Shown: positions 23,801 to 31,964, counted from the first letter of the stretch. The stretch is 64,000 nt of DNA from Gemmataceae bacterium (GCA_022616435.1 JAKEET010000147.1:1-64000), one strand, 5' to 3'. Numbers and translations: made by a program. The notes: generated from the letters alone by a model not told the origin.

Positions 23801-23850
23801 GTCGCCTTTCGCTCCGCGAAAGAGCGCCCTTGCGCGGAGCGAAAGGCGAC
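23801..23850. repeat. Palindromic element (GTCGCCTTTCGCTCCGCG family), copy 1
   Basis: Perfect 18-base arms at 23801-23818 and 23833-23850, starting 6 bases after the permease-regulator stop. Other copies are at 26476-26533 and 28757-28824. Confidence 0.9.
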
Positions 23851-24010
23851 AATAGGCCAATGCGTGAACTCCGATTGAAGTTGGTGAGACTGAGTATCAA
23901 TCTTAACCTATTGACATTTATAGATTTACGTCGATTCATCTCTTGAAATCCACGGCCCGCTACCGTAGCATAAATCCCGTACCGTCCTCACCATCTTCAG
24001 GAGGTTCGCG

Positions 24011-24499
24011 ATGAAGGGCCAGCCACAAGTCATCGACGCGCTCAACGCCGCCTTGACCATCGAGCTGACGGCGATCAACCAGTATTTCTGCCAGGCCAAG
24101 ATGTGCAAGAACTGGGGATTCAACAAGCTCGCCGCCAAGCACTACGAAGAATCGATGGGCGAGATGAAGCACGCGGAGAAGCTCATCGACCGCATCCTGT
24201 TCTTAGAGGGCGTGCCCGAAATCGCCCGCTACGACGTGATCCGCGTCGGCACCAACGTGAAGGAGCAGTTCGAGAACGACCTGCAACTGGAGATGAAGGG
24301 CGTCAAGGCCTACAACGACGCCATCGGGTTGTTCTCGCAATTGAAGGACAACGGCTCGCGCGAGCTCATCGAGCCGATCCTGGTCGAGTCGGAAGAACAC
24401 GTCGACTGGCTGGAGACGCAACTCGGCTTGATCCAGATGGTGGGACTGGAGAATTATCTCCAGGAGCAGATGGGCGAGCAGCCGGGCGGCAACCATTGA
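24011..24499 (+). CDS. bfr: Bacterioferritin
   Basis: A 162-residue bacterioferritin, which oxidises and stores iron in a 24-subunit shell. The di-iron ligands are visible at the usual positions: Glu18, Glu51, His54, and later Glu (LQLEMKG), Glu and His (VESEEHVDW). Met52, the haem ligand of bacterioferritins, is conserved. GGAGGT lies 5-10 bases before the ATG at 24011. The gene follows the metal-uptake operon in the same direction behind an AT-rich leader, so iron uptake and storage are adjacent; shared regulation is inferred only. Confidence 0.95.
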   Translation: MKGQPQVIDALNAALTIELTAINQYFCQAKMCKNWGFNKLAAKHYEESMGEMKHAEKLIDRILFLEGVPEIARYDVIRVGTNVKEQFENDLQLEMKGVKAYNDAIGLFSQLKDNGSRELIEPILVESEEHVDWLETQLGLIQMVGLENYLQEQMGEQPGGNH

Positions 24500-24526
24500 G
24501 TCGGACGAACAGGATGGACCCGATGG

Positions 24527-24560
24527 GCGCACGCCAGATCCGGCGTGCGCTAAACGGGTG
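24527..24560. repeat. Small palindromic element (GGCGTGCGCTAAACGGGT family), copy 2
   Basis: GCGCACGCC and GGCGTGCGC arms (24527-24535 and 24542-24550) followed by TAAACGGGT, as at 4880-4898. It is between the 3' ends of converging bacterioferritin and the MnmE-like gene. Confidence 0.65.
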
Positions 24561-24571
24561 CAAGCCTTTGA

Positions 24572-25735
24572 TCAACATTGCGGATGCAACGTCGCGTCAA
24601 GCGCTTGCAGCCGCGCCGCTGCATCACCGTCGTCATGGTTTCGAAGCGCCGCGGCGATCGCCTCGACGGCGACACACATGTCTTCCGCATACGGCACGGC
24701 TTCAGCCGGCGCCGGCGCCTCGGGGACGAGGCGATTGACAATGCGTTGACATAGCTCCGCCAATCCCGTTGAAGTCTTCGCCGACACACGTGCCGCACCG
24801 GGCATCGTGTCCCAGTCCCACGCGGCCGGCAGATCGATCTTGTTGATCACGTCAATCCGCCCGTCCGGCTGGCCGTCGCCGAACGATGGTTGCGTGGACC
24901 CATCGACCATCCACATGCACAAGTCGGCGGACGCCATCGCGGCGGCGGCGCGATCCACGCCCGCCTGCTCTAACACATCGCCTGACGTCCGCAGCCCGGC
25001 GGTGTCGGCCAGCTCGATCGGCCAGCCGTCGAGCGCGATCGCCGTGGTGACCACGTCGCGGGTAGTGCCGGGCGTCGGCGCGACCACGCTGCGGGCATAC
25101 CCAGCCAGCGCATTGCTCAAGCTGCTCTTGCCGACGTTCGGCGCGCCCGCCAGCACCACCCGCCACGGCCGGGTCAAATGCCGGCCGACGCCGGCCAGCG
25201 CGTGCAGCCGTTCGAGACGGCGCTTGACGGCGGCGCGGTCGCCGTTCTGCCACGCGGCACAGCATTCGCCGATGACTTTGGCAAACGCGCCGTGCCATTG
25301 ATCGAGGGCAATGGCGGCGGTGCGCACGGTCGGCGCATCCACCAGAACTTCCTGGGCCGCGACCTGCCATGCCGGTCGATGCTGGCTTTCGAACCCGGGC
25401 CATGGAACCACGTCCACGCCGCGGGCCGCGAATTGCTCCTGCAGCATGCGGACGACCTCGACGCCGCCGTGGCAGTGCAGCTCCAGCCATGGAATCGGTT
25501 CCGCTTGTTTGACGAGCAACACCGCCTGATCGGCGCCCCCCGCGGCGCGGTCGCCGAGCCAGCCGAGCGTGACTTTCCCCGGCGTCGGCTGCTCCGGGAG
25601 CTGGTCGCCGCGATTTCTCCGGAACAGTTCGCGCGTGACGGACCACGCCCGCGGCCCGCGGACCGCGAGCGTGGCGATGGCCCCCTGCCCCGCCGGCGTC
25701 AGACAGGCAAGCAATGTGGACTGGTCGGTTGTCAT
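24572..25735 (-). CDS. MnmE/TrmE-like GTPase (divergent paralogue)
   Basis: A 387-residue protein with the MnmE layout. The N-terminal TrmE-N-like domain (about 1-115) contains GQGAIATLAVRGPRAW and ELHCHGG. The G domain (about 190-345) has G1 GAPNVGKSS, G2 TPGTTRD, G3 DTAGL, G4 NKID and G5 SAKTS. MnmE works with MnmG in modifying wobble uridine of tRNA. Canonical MnmE is about 450 residues and ends in a C(I/L)GK motif carrying the catalytic Cys; here the protein ends LHPQC with no such motif, and the central helical domain is short. It may therefore be a paralogue with another role. Its start overlaps the coaX stop (ATGA). Confidence 0.75.
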   Translation of the reverse strand: MTTDQSTLLACLTPAGQGAIATLAVRGPRAWSVTRELFRRNRGDQLPEQPTPGKVTLGWLGDRAAGGADQAVLLVKQAEPIPWLELHCHGGVEVVRMLQEQFAARGVDVVPWPGFESQHRPAWQVAAQEVLVDAPTVRTAAIALDQWHGAFAKVIGECCAAWQNGDRAAVKRRLERLHALAGVGRHLTRPWRVVLAGAPNVGKSSLSNALAGYARSVVAPTPGTTRDVVTTAIALDGWPIELADTAGLRTSGDVLEQAGVDRAAAAMASADLCMWMVDGSTQPSFGDGQPDGRIDVINKIDLPAAWDWDTMPGAARVSAKTSTGLAELCQRIVNRLVPEAPAPAEAVPYAEDMCVAVEAIAAALRNHDDGDAAARLQALDATLHPQC

Positions 25736-26457
25736 TGGACGCTTCGTCGGATGCCTTCCAGCGTCATTTCAGGCCAGACGCGCATCGGCCGCGAAGTCAA
25801 GTGCGGTGCAATCAGCGCCGCGTCGCCGCCGCTGACAAAAACCAAGGACCACGACAGCGGCGGCGCCAGGCGCTCGATGCCGCCGACCACGGCCTGCACG
25901 ATGCCGCTGCGCAATGCGTCTTCGGTGTTCTTCGCGGGAAACGTTGTCGCCCGAAAGTCGTCGATGACGGGGAGCAAAGCCGTGTGGTCGTGCAACGACT
26001 TGGCCATGAGCCGCAGTCCGGGAAAGATCGCGCCGCCCTGAAACGTGCCGGAAGCATCGACGTAATCGACCGTCACCGCGGTCCCAGCATCGACGATGAA
26101 CGCTCCGGCCTCCGCGGAACGCTCAGTATTCACGGCGACTGCATTCAGCAGCCGGTCGAGGCCGACCTTCTCCGGGAATTCGACGTCAATCCGCAACGGC
26201 AATTGAAGATGAGAGTTAATCACCACGGTCTTCTGTCCCGCACCGGCGAGCCAATCGCACAGGCGGTCTCGTTGCTTTGGCTGCACGCCGCTCACGGCCC
26301 AGATCGAGCCGGGTGTAATCTGCCAGGTCGTCATCTGCCGGCGCCATTCGGCGTCATCGTCGTGAGCCAGCGACGTCATGTCGGTCACGCGGTCAAGGGC
26401 GCAGCGCCCCCACTTGATGCGCGTGTTGCCCACGTCAACGACCACGGCCGGCTTCAT
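25732..26457 (-). CDS. coaX: Type III pantothenate kinase
   Basis: A 241-residue CoaX, the first enzyme of coenzyme A synthesis. Family motifs are the N-terminal phosphate loop DVGNTRIKWG (about 8-17), GLDRLLNAVA (about 98-107) and DAGTAVTVDYVD (about 122-133). It sits between ObgE and the MnmE-like GTPase, in the same direction, with a 4-base overlap to the latter. Confidence 0.93.
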   Translation of the reverse strand: MKPAVVVDVGNTRIKWGRCALDRVTDMTSLAHDDDAEWRRQMTTWQITPGSIWAVSGVQPKQRDRLCDWLAGAGQKTVVINSHLQLPLRIDVEFPEKVGLDRLLNAVAVNTERSAEAGAFIVDAGTAVTVDYVDASGTFQGGAIFPGLRLMAKSLHDHTALLPVIDDFRATTFPAKNTEDALRSGIVQAVVGGIERLAPPLSWSLVFVSGGDAALIAPHLTSRPMRVWPEMTLEGIRRSVQ

Positions 26458-26475
26458 GACGTCTCACCCAAGTAG

Positions 26476-26533
26476 GTCGCCTTTCGCTCCGCGAAAGTGC
26501 GCTCTTTCGCTCTTTCGCGGAGCGAAAGGCGAC
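26476..26533. repeat. Palindromic element (GTCGCCTTTCGCTCCGCG family), copy 2
   Basis: Perfect 22-base arms at 26476-26497 and 26512-26533. It ends 3 bases from the ObgE stop codon, between obgE and coaX. Confidence 0.9.
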
Positions 26534-26535
26534 AC

Positions 26536-27537
26536 TCAGACAGGTTCGGCCACCGCGCGCAGCTTCTCGGCGACTTGGCCGACCAGCGTCGCCAGTCCCT
26601 GGCCGGTGACCGCCGAGATCGCCAGCACCTCGCGGCCGATCTCATCGTCCAGCCGCCGGCGCACGTCCTCGCTGCCGGTCAGCTCGCTCTTGCTCACCGC
26701 CACGATCTCGGGCTTGGCCGCCAGGTCGCGGCCGTGCAGCTCCAGCTCGCGCCGGACCGTCCGGTAATTGGCGAGCGGGTCGCTGCCGTCGGCGGGGAGC
26801 GGCTCCACCAGGTGCACGATGACCCGCGTCCGCTCGACGTGGCGCAGGAACTCGTGGCCCAGCCCGACCCCCGCGTGCGCGCCTTCGATGAGGCCGGGCA
26901 AATCGGCGAGGACGAAGCTGCGATCGTGGCCGACGTGGACGATGCCGAGGTGGGGATGCTTGGTGGTGAACGGATAGTCGGCGATTTCCGGATGGGCCTG
27001 CGACAGCCGGCTCAAGAGCGTCGATTTGCCGGCGTTGGGCAGGCCGACCAGCCCGGCGTCGGCGATCACCTTCAATTCCAGGATCAGCCAGCGCTCCTCG
27101 CCCTTCTCGCCCGGCTCGGTTTCGCGCGGCGTGCGATTGGTGGGGCTGGCGAAGTAGCGGTTCCCCCTCCCGCCGCGGCCGCCCTTGGCGACGACCACTT
27201 CGTCGCCGTCGGCGGCCAGGTCGCGGAGCACGTGGCCGCGCTCGCGGTCGTAGACGATGGTCCCCGGCGGCACGAGCACGACGAGATCCGCGCCCGCCTT
27301 GCCGTAACAGTTGGATGTGCCGCCGCGCTCGCCGCTCTCGGCCTTCCAGAATTTGCGATTGACGAGCGGGGCCAGGCTATCGGCGTCGGTGTCGGCGCGG
27401 AGGATGACATGGCCGCCGTTGCCGCCGTCGCCGCCGTCGGGTCCGCCCTTGGGGACGTATTTTTCGCGGCGAAAGCTGAGGCAGCCGCGGCCGCCGTCGC
27501 CGCCCTTGACGAAGATCTCCACGCGATCCACGAACAT
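26536..27537 (-). CDS. obgE: GTPase ObgE (CgtA)
   Basis: A 333-residue Obg GTPase associated with late 50S ribosome assembly and stress signalling. The glycine-rich Obg fold (GGDGGRGCLSFRREKYVPKG; GGPDGGDGGNGGHV) occupies about residues 1-158. The G domain follows with G1 GLPNAGKST, the Obg-type DLPGL and SKSEL near the G4 position. ATG 27537 gives the family start MFVDRVEIFVKGG; the longer frame upstream reads through a palindromic element and was rejected. Confidence 0.94.
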   Translation of the reverse strand: MFVDRVEIFVKGGDGGRGCLSFRREKYVPKGGPDGGDGGNGGHVILRADTDADSLAPLVNRKFWKAESGERGGTSNCYGKAGADLVVLVPPGTIVYDRERGHVLRDLAADGDEVVVAKGGRGGRGNRYFASPTNRTPRETEPGEKGEERWLILELKVIADAGLVGLPNAGKSTLLSRLSQAHPEIADYPFTTKHPHLGIVHVGHDRSFVLADLPGLIEGAHAGVGLGHEFLRHVERTRVIVHLVEPLPADGSDPLANYRTVRRELELHGRDLAAKPEIVAVSKSELTGSEDVRRRLDDEIGREVLAISAVTGQGLATLVGQVAEKLRAVAEPV

Positions 27538-27570
27538 GCGGGCGTTCCTCTTCCTTTTTTCTATATAGCG

Positions 27571-27666
27571 GTGCGTGATTTCGCTGTGCACCAACCCACG
27601 CGTCAGCGAGGGGAGCAGGCGAAATCCCTCGCTTACGCTTCGGGTTGGTGGAGTGGAACCACGCAC
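27571..27666. repeat. Palindromic element (ACCAACCCGAAGCGTAAGCG family), copy 2
   Basis: Outer arms GTGCGTGATT...and...CCACGCAC with inner arms CACCAACCC and GGGTTGGTG. It ends 3 bases from the stop of the flippase-like gene and lies in the leader of obgE. Confidence 0.85.
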
Positions 27667-27668
27667 GC

Positions 27669-28739
27669 TCATTGTAGGGTCTCGCCTTGCTTGGCGGGTT
27701 CGGCGGCGACGATCGACGCCGTCGGATGGGTGGCTTTCATGCGGAGGTAGACGATATAACCGACCATGGCGATGGCCCACATCACCACGCGCTGCACCAG
27801 CGACGCCAGGGCGCCCGCCACGAATGCAAAACCGATCAGCTCGTAGAGACCGCCGAAGCCGATCTCGCCGCCGCCCACGCCGTTCGGGGTCGGGAAGAAC
27901 GCTTGAAACGTCATGCCCGCCGGCACGATCACGAAGTGGGCCGCCAGCGACGGCAGCTCAGCCGGCGGCGTCATCACCTGCGCCGAGAAATAGAAGGTGA
28001 ACACGAAACCCGCGTGGCTGGCGATCGACAGGAGCAGCGCCAGCATCACCGCCGGCGTCCGACGCCGGTACAGCCAGGCCGCTCGCCACAACTCGGCCGT
28101 CGACAGGCCGACCTTCGGAATCCGCTCGAGCCGGCCGGCCATGTCATCGGCCCACCGCGGCGACACAGCCCCCATGACGAACCAGAAGGCCAGGCTGCCC
28201 AGCGCAATGCCGGCGGCCGTGAGCAGGATGCCGCGCACGGCGGTCTGGGCCGGCGGGGTCAACGATGCGGCGCCGACGTTGGTCAGGTTCAGCACCGATC
28301 CGAGCAAGGTGATCAGCCAGATCAAGCCGCACAGCCCCACGACGCGGTCAAACAGGATCGTGGCGATGGCGACCGTGCGCCGGCTTTGCTCGCGCGCCAG
28401 GAACGCGGCCTTGATGATGTCGCCGCCGATCGAGCCCGGCAGGAAGGTGTTCCAGTAGAGGCCGATCGAGCCCAGGCGCAGGGCGCTGCCCATGGTGAAC
28501 GGCAGGTCCTGGGCCCGCACCAGCAGGCGCCAACGCACGAACGAAATCAGGATGCTGGCGGTGCAACAGGCGAACGCCACCGCGGCCGCCATCCCGTTGA
28601 TAGGCCGTTCCAGCGCGGCCGCCAGGCCGATCTCCTGGCCGTCCGCGGATTGGTCGTGCCAGTGCCAGGCGATGATGCCCGCGAGCAAGCCAAAACCCAC
28701 GCCGTATTTGAGGGCGATGATCAGCGCCTGTTTTTTCAC
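27669..28739 (-). CDS. Flippase-like membrane protein (LPG synthase TM / UPF0104 family)
   Basis: A 356-residue protein with about eight membrane helices in the pattern of the lysylphosphatidylglycerol synthase transmembrane region (AglD/UPF0104). Typical stretches are FVRWRLLVRAQDLPFTMGSA, WNTFLPGSIGGDIIKAAFLA and FFPTPNGVGGGEIGFGGLYE. Family members are thought to flip or move lipids or lipid-linked sugars. No catalytic MprF domain is attached. The start is GTG at 28739 (GTGAAAAAACAGG). It may be linked to the glycan genes on the other side of the tRNA, but nothing in the sequence proves this. Confidence 0.8.
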   Translation of the reverse strand: MKKQALIIALKYGVGFGLLAGIIAWHWHDQSADGQEIGLAAALERPINGMAAAVAFACCTASILISFVRWRLLVRAQDLPFTMGSALRLGSIGLYWNTFLPGSIGGDIIKAAFLAREQSRRTVAIATILFDRVVGLCGLIWLITLLGSVLNLTNVGAASLTPPAQTAVRGILLTAAGIALGSLAFWFVMGAVSPRWADDMAGRLERIPKVGLSTAELWRAAWLYRRRTPAVMLALLLSIASHAGFVFTFYFSAQVMTPPAELPSLAAHFVIVPAGMTFQAFFPTPNGVGGGEIGFGGLYELIGFAFVAGALASLVQRVVMWAIAMVGYIVYLRMKATHPTASIVAAEPAKQGETLQ

Positions 28740-28756
28740 GATGTCCCGTCCCGTGA

Positions 28757-28824
28757 GTAGTCGCCTTTCGAGTAGTCGCCTTTCGCTCCGCTAAAGAGCG
28801 CTCTTTCGCGGAGCGAAAGGCGAC
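28757..28824. repeat. Palindromic element (GTCGCCTTTCGCTCCGCG family), copy 3, partly duplicated
   Basis: Arms at 28775-28796 and 28803-28824. The left end has a short tandem copy (GTAGTCGCCTTTCG twice). It lies upstream of the flippase-like gene and the tRNA promoter. Confidence 0.85.
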
Positions 28825-28853
28825 AAACCGACCGCTGCCGTCCCGTGGCACAA

Positions 28854-28880
28854 TTGACAGCGTTCCCAACGAGTTATAAT
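28854..28880 (+). promoter_or_regulatory. Sigma-70-type promoter of tRNA-Ala
   Basis: Perfect TTGACA (28854-28859) and TATAAT (28875-28880) hexamers separated by 15 bases; transcription should start near 28887, a few bases before the tRNA. Confidence 0.85.
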
Positions 28881-28892
28881 GTAAGCATCTGC

Positions 28893-28965
28893 GGGGCCGT
28901 GGCGCAACTGGGAGCGCGCCAGAATGGCATTCTGGAGGTTACGGGTTCGATCCCCGTCGGCTCCA
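28893..28965 (+). tRNA. tRNA-Ala (anticodon GGC)
   Basis: A 73-base cloverleaf. The acceptor arms GGGGCCG and CGGCTCC contain the G3-U70 pair that marks alanine tRNAs. The anticodon arm CCAGA-ATGGCAT-TCTGG gives anticodon GGC, which reads GCC. The T arm has GGTTCGATC. The CCA end is not encoded. A perfect -35/-10 promoter precedes it. Confidence 0.96.
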
Positions 28966-28980
28966 CTTCAAGTACGGCGA

Positions 28981-29047
28981 GCGAGCCGCGTCAGCGGCCG
29001 GATTCCGCGGTATGCCGGAAATCGGCCGCTGACGTGGCCTCGGCTCC
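28981..29047. repeat. Palindromic element after the tRNA (CGTCAGCGGCCG family)
   Basis: Twelve-base perfect arms (28989-29000 and 29023-29034) within a longer imperfect dyad with GATTCCG/CGGAAATC in the centre. It could act as the tRNA terminator. Confidence 0.75.
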
Positions 29048-29107
29048 CCATATTTGACTTCATTTCTCGCATGACCTACTCTCCTAAGAGCAGTTCGCGA
29101 GATCTCC

Positions 29108-29851
29108 ATGTTTGAACGAACGTTCAGTTTTTGGCGCCGATGGGTGGGTCACCCCGAGTCCGCCAGCGCCGTCACCGCCACCGCCGTTGCCGACAGCCCC
29201 GCGGACGAGCGCCGCTTCTGGGTGCGCTATCCGGCCGACCTGAAGACGAGCGTTCAGCTGGGCCATTCCGGGCAGCCGTTCACCGCGCCCGCGCAGCTTC
29301 GCGACATTTCTCAGGGGGGCGCCAACTTCGTGCTCGATCGGGAAATCCAGGCCGGCTGCCTCGTGAACTTGGAATTGCCCCTGGGCCGCGACGGCGCCAT
29401 GCACACCGTGCTGGCCTGCATCGTCCGCGCCACCGCGGAAGCCGATGGCCGGTGGGCGCTGGGCTGCGTGTTTTCGCGCGAGCTGACCGACGACGAGCTT
29501 TCGGGCTTCGGGGCGCGGCGCGTGCGGCACGACGATCCCGCCGAGCAGCGCGTGTGGATGCGCTTCAACTGCAACCTCACGGCCAGGTTCCAGAAAATCG
29601 ACGATCCGAACGCACCGGTCGAAAGCGCCCGGGTCCTGAACCTGTCGGCCAGCGGGGTCGGCTTGCTCGTCGATCATTTCGTGGACGCCGGCACGCTGTT
29701 GACCATCGATCTCACGGGGAAGGACGGCCGGGCGACGCGCACCATCCTGGCCTGCGTCGTGCACGTCAACCAGCAGAGCGCCGGGGCCTGGGCGCTGGGG
29801 TGCAACTTCATCCGCGAGCTGACCGACGAGGACCTGCAAGCCTTGATTTGA
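29108..29851 (+). CDS. Tandem PilZ domain protein
   Basis: A 247-residue protein with two PilZ-like domains. Domain 1 (about 35-130) has RFWVR and RDISQGGANF; domain 2 (about 145-245) has RVWMR and LNLSASGVGL. RxxxR and [D/N]xSxxG are the c-di-GMP-binding motifs of PilZ. Both halves end with the same WALGCxFxRELTD, so the gene arose by internal duplication. It probably binds c-di-GMP in the cytoplasm and controls surface or motility functions; no partner is encoded next to it except another PilZ gene. Confidence 0.82.
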   Translation: MFERTFSFWRRWVGHPESASAVTATAVADSPADERRFWVRYPADLKTSVQLGHSGQPFTAPAQLRDISQGGANFVLDREIQAGCLVNLELPLGRDGAMHTVLACIVRATAEADGRWALGCVFSRELTDDELSGFGARRVRHDDPAEQRVWMRFNCNLTARFQKIDDPNAPVESARVLNLSASGVGLLVDHFVDAGTLLTIDLTGKDGRATRTILACVVHVNQQSAGAWALGCNFIRELTDEDLQALI

Positions 29852-29919
29852 CGATTTGACATCCGCCATTTCTTGACCTACGCTTGCCGCGGAAGAGAAC
29901 CGGAACAGAGGCACGTCCA

Positions 29920-30267
29920 ATGACGCGGCTTCCCTTGGAAGAGGCCCAGCGGTTGGCGCGCTCCAATCACCGCGCCACAGTACGCTACCGATGCGCTCCG
30001 GCGACCAGCGGCAAGGTCTTCCTGGCTGACGACCAGGAGCTGCGGCGCGCCTGGGTGATGAACCTTTCCAAACAGGGGATTGGCGTGCTCCTGCCGCGCC
30101 CTGTCCCCGTCGGCGCCTATCTCACCATCCAGATGCGCGCGAGCCAGGGGGCGGTCAGCATGACCGGGCACGTCGTCCACGCCACTCTGCACGGCCAGGG
30201 CGAATGGTTGATCGGTTGCGAGTTCATGCAGCCTCTCAACGACGACGAGCTGGAAGAACTCCTCTAA
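29920..30267 (+). CDS. Single PilZ domain protein
   Basis: A 115-residue PilZ-like protein. The N-terminal basic region SNHRATVRYRC carries the RxxxR-like motif and NLSKQGIGVLLPR the second motif. It ends EWLIGCEFMQPLNDDELEEL, the same closing pattern as the tandem PilZ protein upstream (GCxF...LxDxEL), so the two genes are relatives. It likely senses c-di-GMP; the target is not known. Confidence 0.78.
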   Translation: MTRLPLEEAQRLARSNHRATVRYRCAPATSGKVFLADDQELRRAWVMNLSKQGIGVLLPRPVPVGAYLTIQMRASQGAVSMTGHVVHATLHGQGEWLIGCEFMQPLNDDELEELL

Positions 30268-30314
30268 CGCGTGTCCGGGGCTGAAGTCTTCGGAAGCCCC
30301 GGCAGCCCCGATCC

Positions 30315-30614
30315 TCAGCCCTCGAAATCAAACACCAGCACCTTCTCGACCAGGGGCAGAAACTTCGCCTTCACCGCTTCGTGATCGGGATGCACGAGGT
30401 ACTGATCGCGGGCCGCCGCGTCGGCGAACGTCATCACGAAGCCGTGCGTGAAGCCCTGGTTCAACCCCTCCGGACTGGAATTGAGCCCGTAGCGATAGCC
30501 CTGCATGCCGGGGAGCTTGGCCTTGAGCGCCCAAAGCGCGTCGAACAGCGCCGGCGCCTGGCCGTCGTGCCCGGGCTTGAACGTGACCAAAACGACGTGG
30601 TGAACCTGGCTCAT
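30315..30614 (-). CDS. Dabb family (stress-responsive alpha/beta barrel) protein
   Basis: A 99-residue ferredoxin-like dimeric alpha/beta barrel protein. MSQVHHVVLVTFKPG at the N-terminus, GFTHGFVMTFADAAARDQYL and HPDHEAVKAKF...VLVFDFEG at the C-terminus are typical of the Dabb domain. Family members occur in stress responses and some are small enzymes; no substrate can be assigned. The start is ATG 30614. Confidence 0.88.
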   Translation of the reverse strand: MSQVHHVVLVTFKPGHDGQAPALFDALWALKAKLPGMQGYRYGLNSSPEGLNQGFTHGFVMTFADAAARDQYLVHPDHEAVKAKFLPLVEKVLVFDFEG

Positions 30615-30680
30615 GGGTGAACTCCGCTCGGCAAGGATGGGGGCAATGTATGACCTCTCGTTCGCCCGGAACACCATGTA

Positions 30681-30832
30681 GCCGTGCGCAATTCCGCCGC
30701 ACCAACCCGAAGCGTAAGCGAGGGCCTGCTCCCCTCGCTTGTAAGCGAGGGCCTGCTCCCCTCGCTTGTAAGCGAGGGATTTCGCCTGCTCCCCTCGCTT
30801 ACGCTTCGGGTTGGTGCCGGGAATCACGCACG
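30681..30832. repeat. Palindromic element (ACCAACCCGAAGCGTAAGCG family), copy 3, internally expanded
   Basis: Outer arms (30684-30724 and 30791-30831) match the family. The centre contains two perfect 27-base direct repeats (30724-30750 and 30751-30777), each holding a CTCGCTT/AAGCGAG hairpin. It ends 5 bases from the stop of the glycosyltransferase at 30837. Confidence 0.9.
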
Positions 30833-30836
30833 CTCA

Positions 30837-31757
30837 TTAGACGCGTTGAACGACCCGTCGCGCCAGCGCCCGCGCCAGCCCGCGCCAGCCCTTCGTCCGG
30901 GCGCAGTCCCGCACCCGCTGCCAGAGCGACGGTTTCAGCTCCCACGGCTCGACGATGCCGCCAGGCGTCAGGACCTTCTGCCGGTCCGGCGTCCGCAGCA
31001 GCAGCGAATCCTGAACGCCCTCGAGCCGCCGCCGCCAGCGCTGGGAAACCTCGGTCCGGCCGTGAATGCGGGCCTTCATCCGTAACGCGATCGCCTGGCG
31101 CTGGTCGAGCAATTGCTCGAACCGCGGTGCGTCCACGGCCAGGATCTCCGGATCGGAGAAATATTGCCGCAAGCCGGCCGGGTTCTCGACATAGTTGGCG
31201 TGCTCGAACACGATGCTGGGAGCGTAGACGATGCGCCGTTCACCGAGGACGCCGAGCAGGTTGAAACAATCCTCGATGTGATCGTCGATGCGATAGCGGA
31301 TGTAGTCGCGCGGACAGATGCCGCCGGCCAGCTCGCAGAAGGTTCGCGACACCACCGGAAAGGTGCACAGGCGATTCTGGAAGACGAGGTCGTTGACGTG
31401 GACCAGGACCAGGTCGTCCGCGAACGCGGCGAAGCATCGGCGGATCGCATCGTCCCAGCCCGGCGTCCGCGCCGTCACGTCGTCATTGAGCAGCATCAGG
31501 TATTGGCCGCGGGCCGCCTCGTAGCCGGCCATGTTCAAATGGCCCATCGTTTGTCCCGGCGCCGCCACCACGTGCCGGAGGGCCAGCCGCGGCTCGGCCG
31601 TCGCCAGGCTCTCCGGATCGTCCGCATCGACGACCAGGATGACTTCGAGCGCCTCGCGGCGCGCGGCGGTCTCCGCCAGGCTGGCGAGCAAGCGCCGCAG
31701 CAATTCGGGCCGCCGCCGCGTCGGCACGATCAACGACATCAATGCGGGCTCGTTCAT
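30837..31757 (-). CDS. Glycosyltransferase family 2-like protein
   Basis: A 306-residue GT-A-fold glycosyltransferase. It has an N-terminal LMSLIVPTRRRPELLRRLL, VILVVDADDPESL and the metal-binding motif YLMLLNDDVTARTPGW (about 90-105). Such enzymes add sugars from nucleotide donors to glycans in the cytoplasm. The C-terminal third, rich in Arg (WRRRLEGVQ, KGWRGLARALARRV), is variable. The start is ATG 31757 (MNEPALMSL). It diverges from the epimerase gene, with a palindromic element between them. Confidence 0.82.
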   Translation of the reverse strand: MNEPALMSLIVPTRRRPELLRRLLASLAETAARREALEVILVVDADDPESLATAEPRLALRHVVAAPGQTMGHLNMAGYEAARGQYLMLLNDDVTARTPGWDDAIRRCFAAFADDLVLVHVNDLVFQNRLCTFPVVSRTFCELAGGICPRDYIRYRIDDHIEDCFNLLGVLGERRIVYAPSIVFEHANYVENPAGLRQYFSDPEILAVDAPRFEQLLDQRQAIALRMKARIHGRTEVSQRWRRRLEGVQDSLLLRTPDRQKVLTPGGIVEPWELKPSLWQRVRDCARTKGWRGLARALARRVVQRV

Positions 31758-31859
31758 CGCCCGGCATTGTCCCGCCCCCCGCCCTTCCCGGTCAACCCGA
31801 ACTTCCATTGACCGGATCGGCGGTTTTCGAACAAAATGCCGGGCGCGCAGGAATGTCAC

Positions 31860-31933
31860 GGCGAGCGGCGCGGCGTAAGCCCGACGTGGAACACTCCCCG
31901 CACACACGTCGGGCTCACGCCGCGACGCTCGCC
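31860..31933. repeat. Palindromic element (GGCGAGCGTCGCGGCGT family), copy 1
   Basis: Arms 31860-31888 and 31905-31933 are inverted copies with few mismatches (GCGGCGTAAGCCCGACGTG / CACGTCGGGCTCACGCCGC). Further copies are at 39864-39936 and 48640-48714. It lies between two divergent glycan genes. Confidence 0.88.
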
Positions 31934-31964
31934 ATCGCCAACGCGTCACCAAGGAAGGGTCGCC

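Noticed and set aside
23870-23935. Fur box or strong promoter before bacterioferritin
   Set aside because: The region is AT-rich with a TTGACAT, but no good -10 at proper spacing and no convincing Fur palindrome or match to WTAGRTKCGYCTAA.
28981-29047. Second tRNA or small RNA gene after tRNA-Ala
   Set aside because: The segment folds as a long hairpin but has no cloverleaf or known RNA motif; annotated as a palindromic element.
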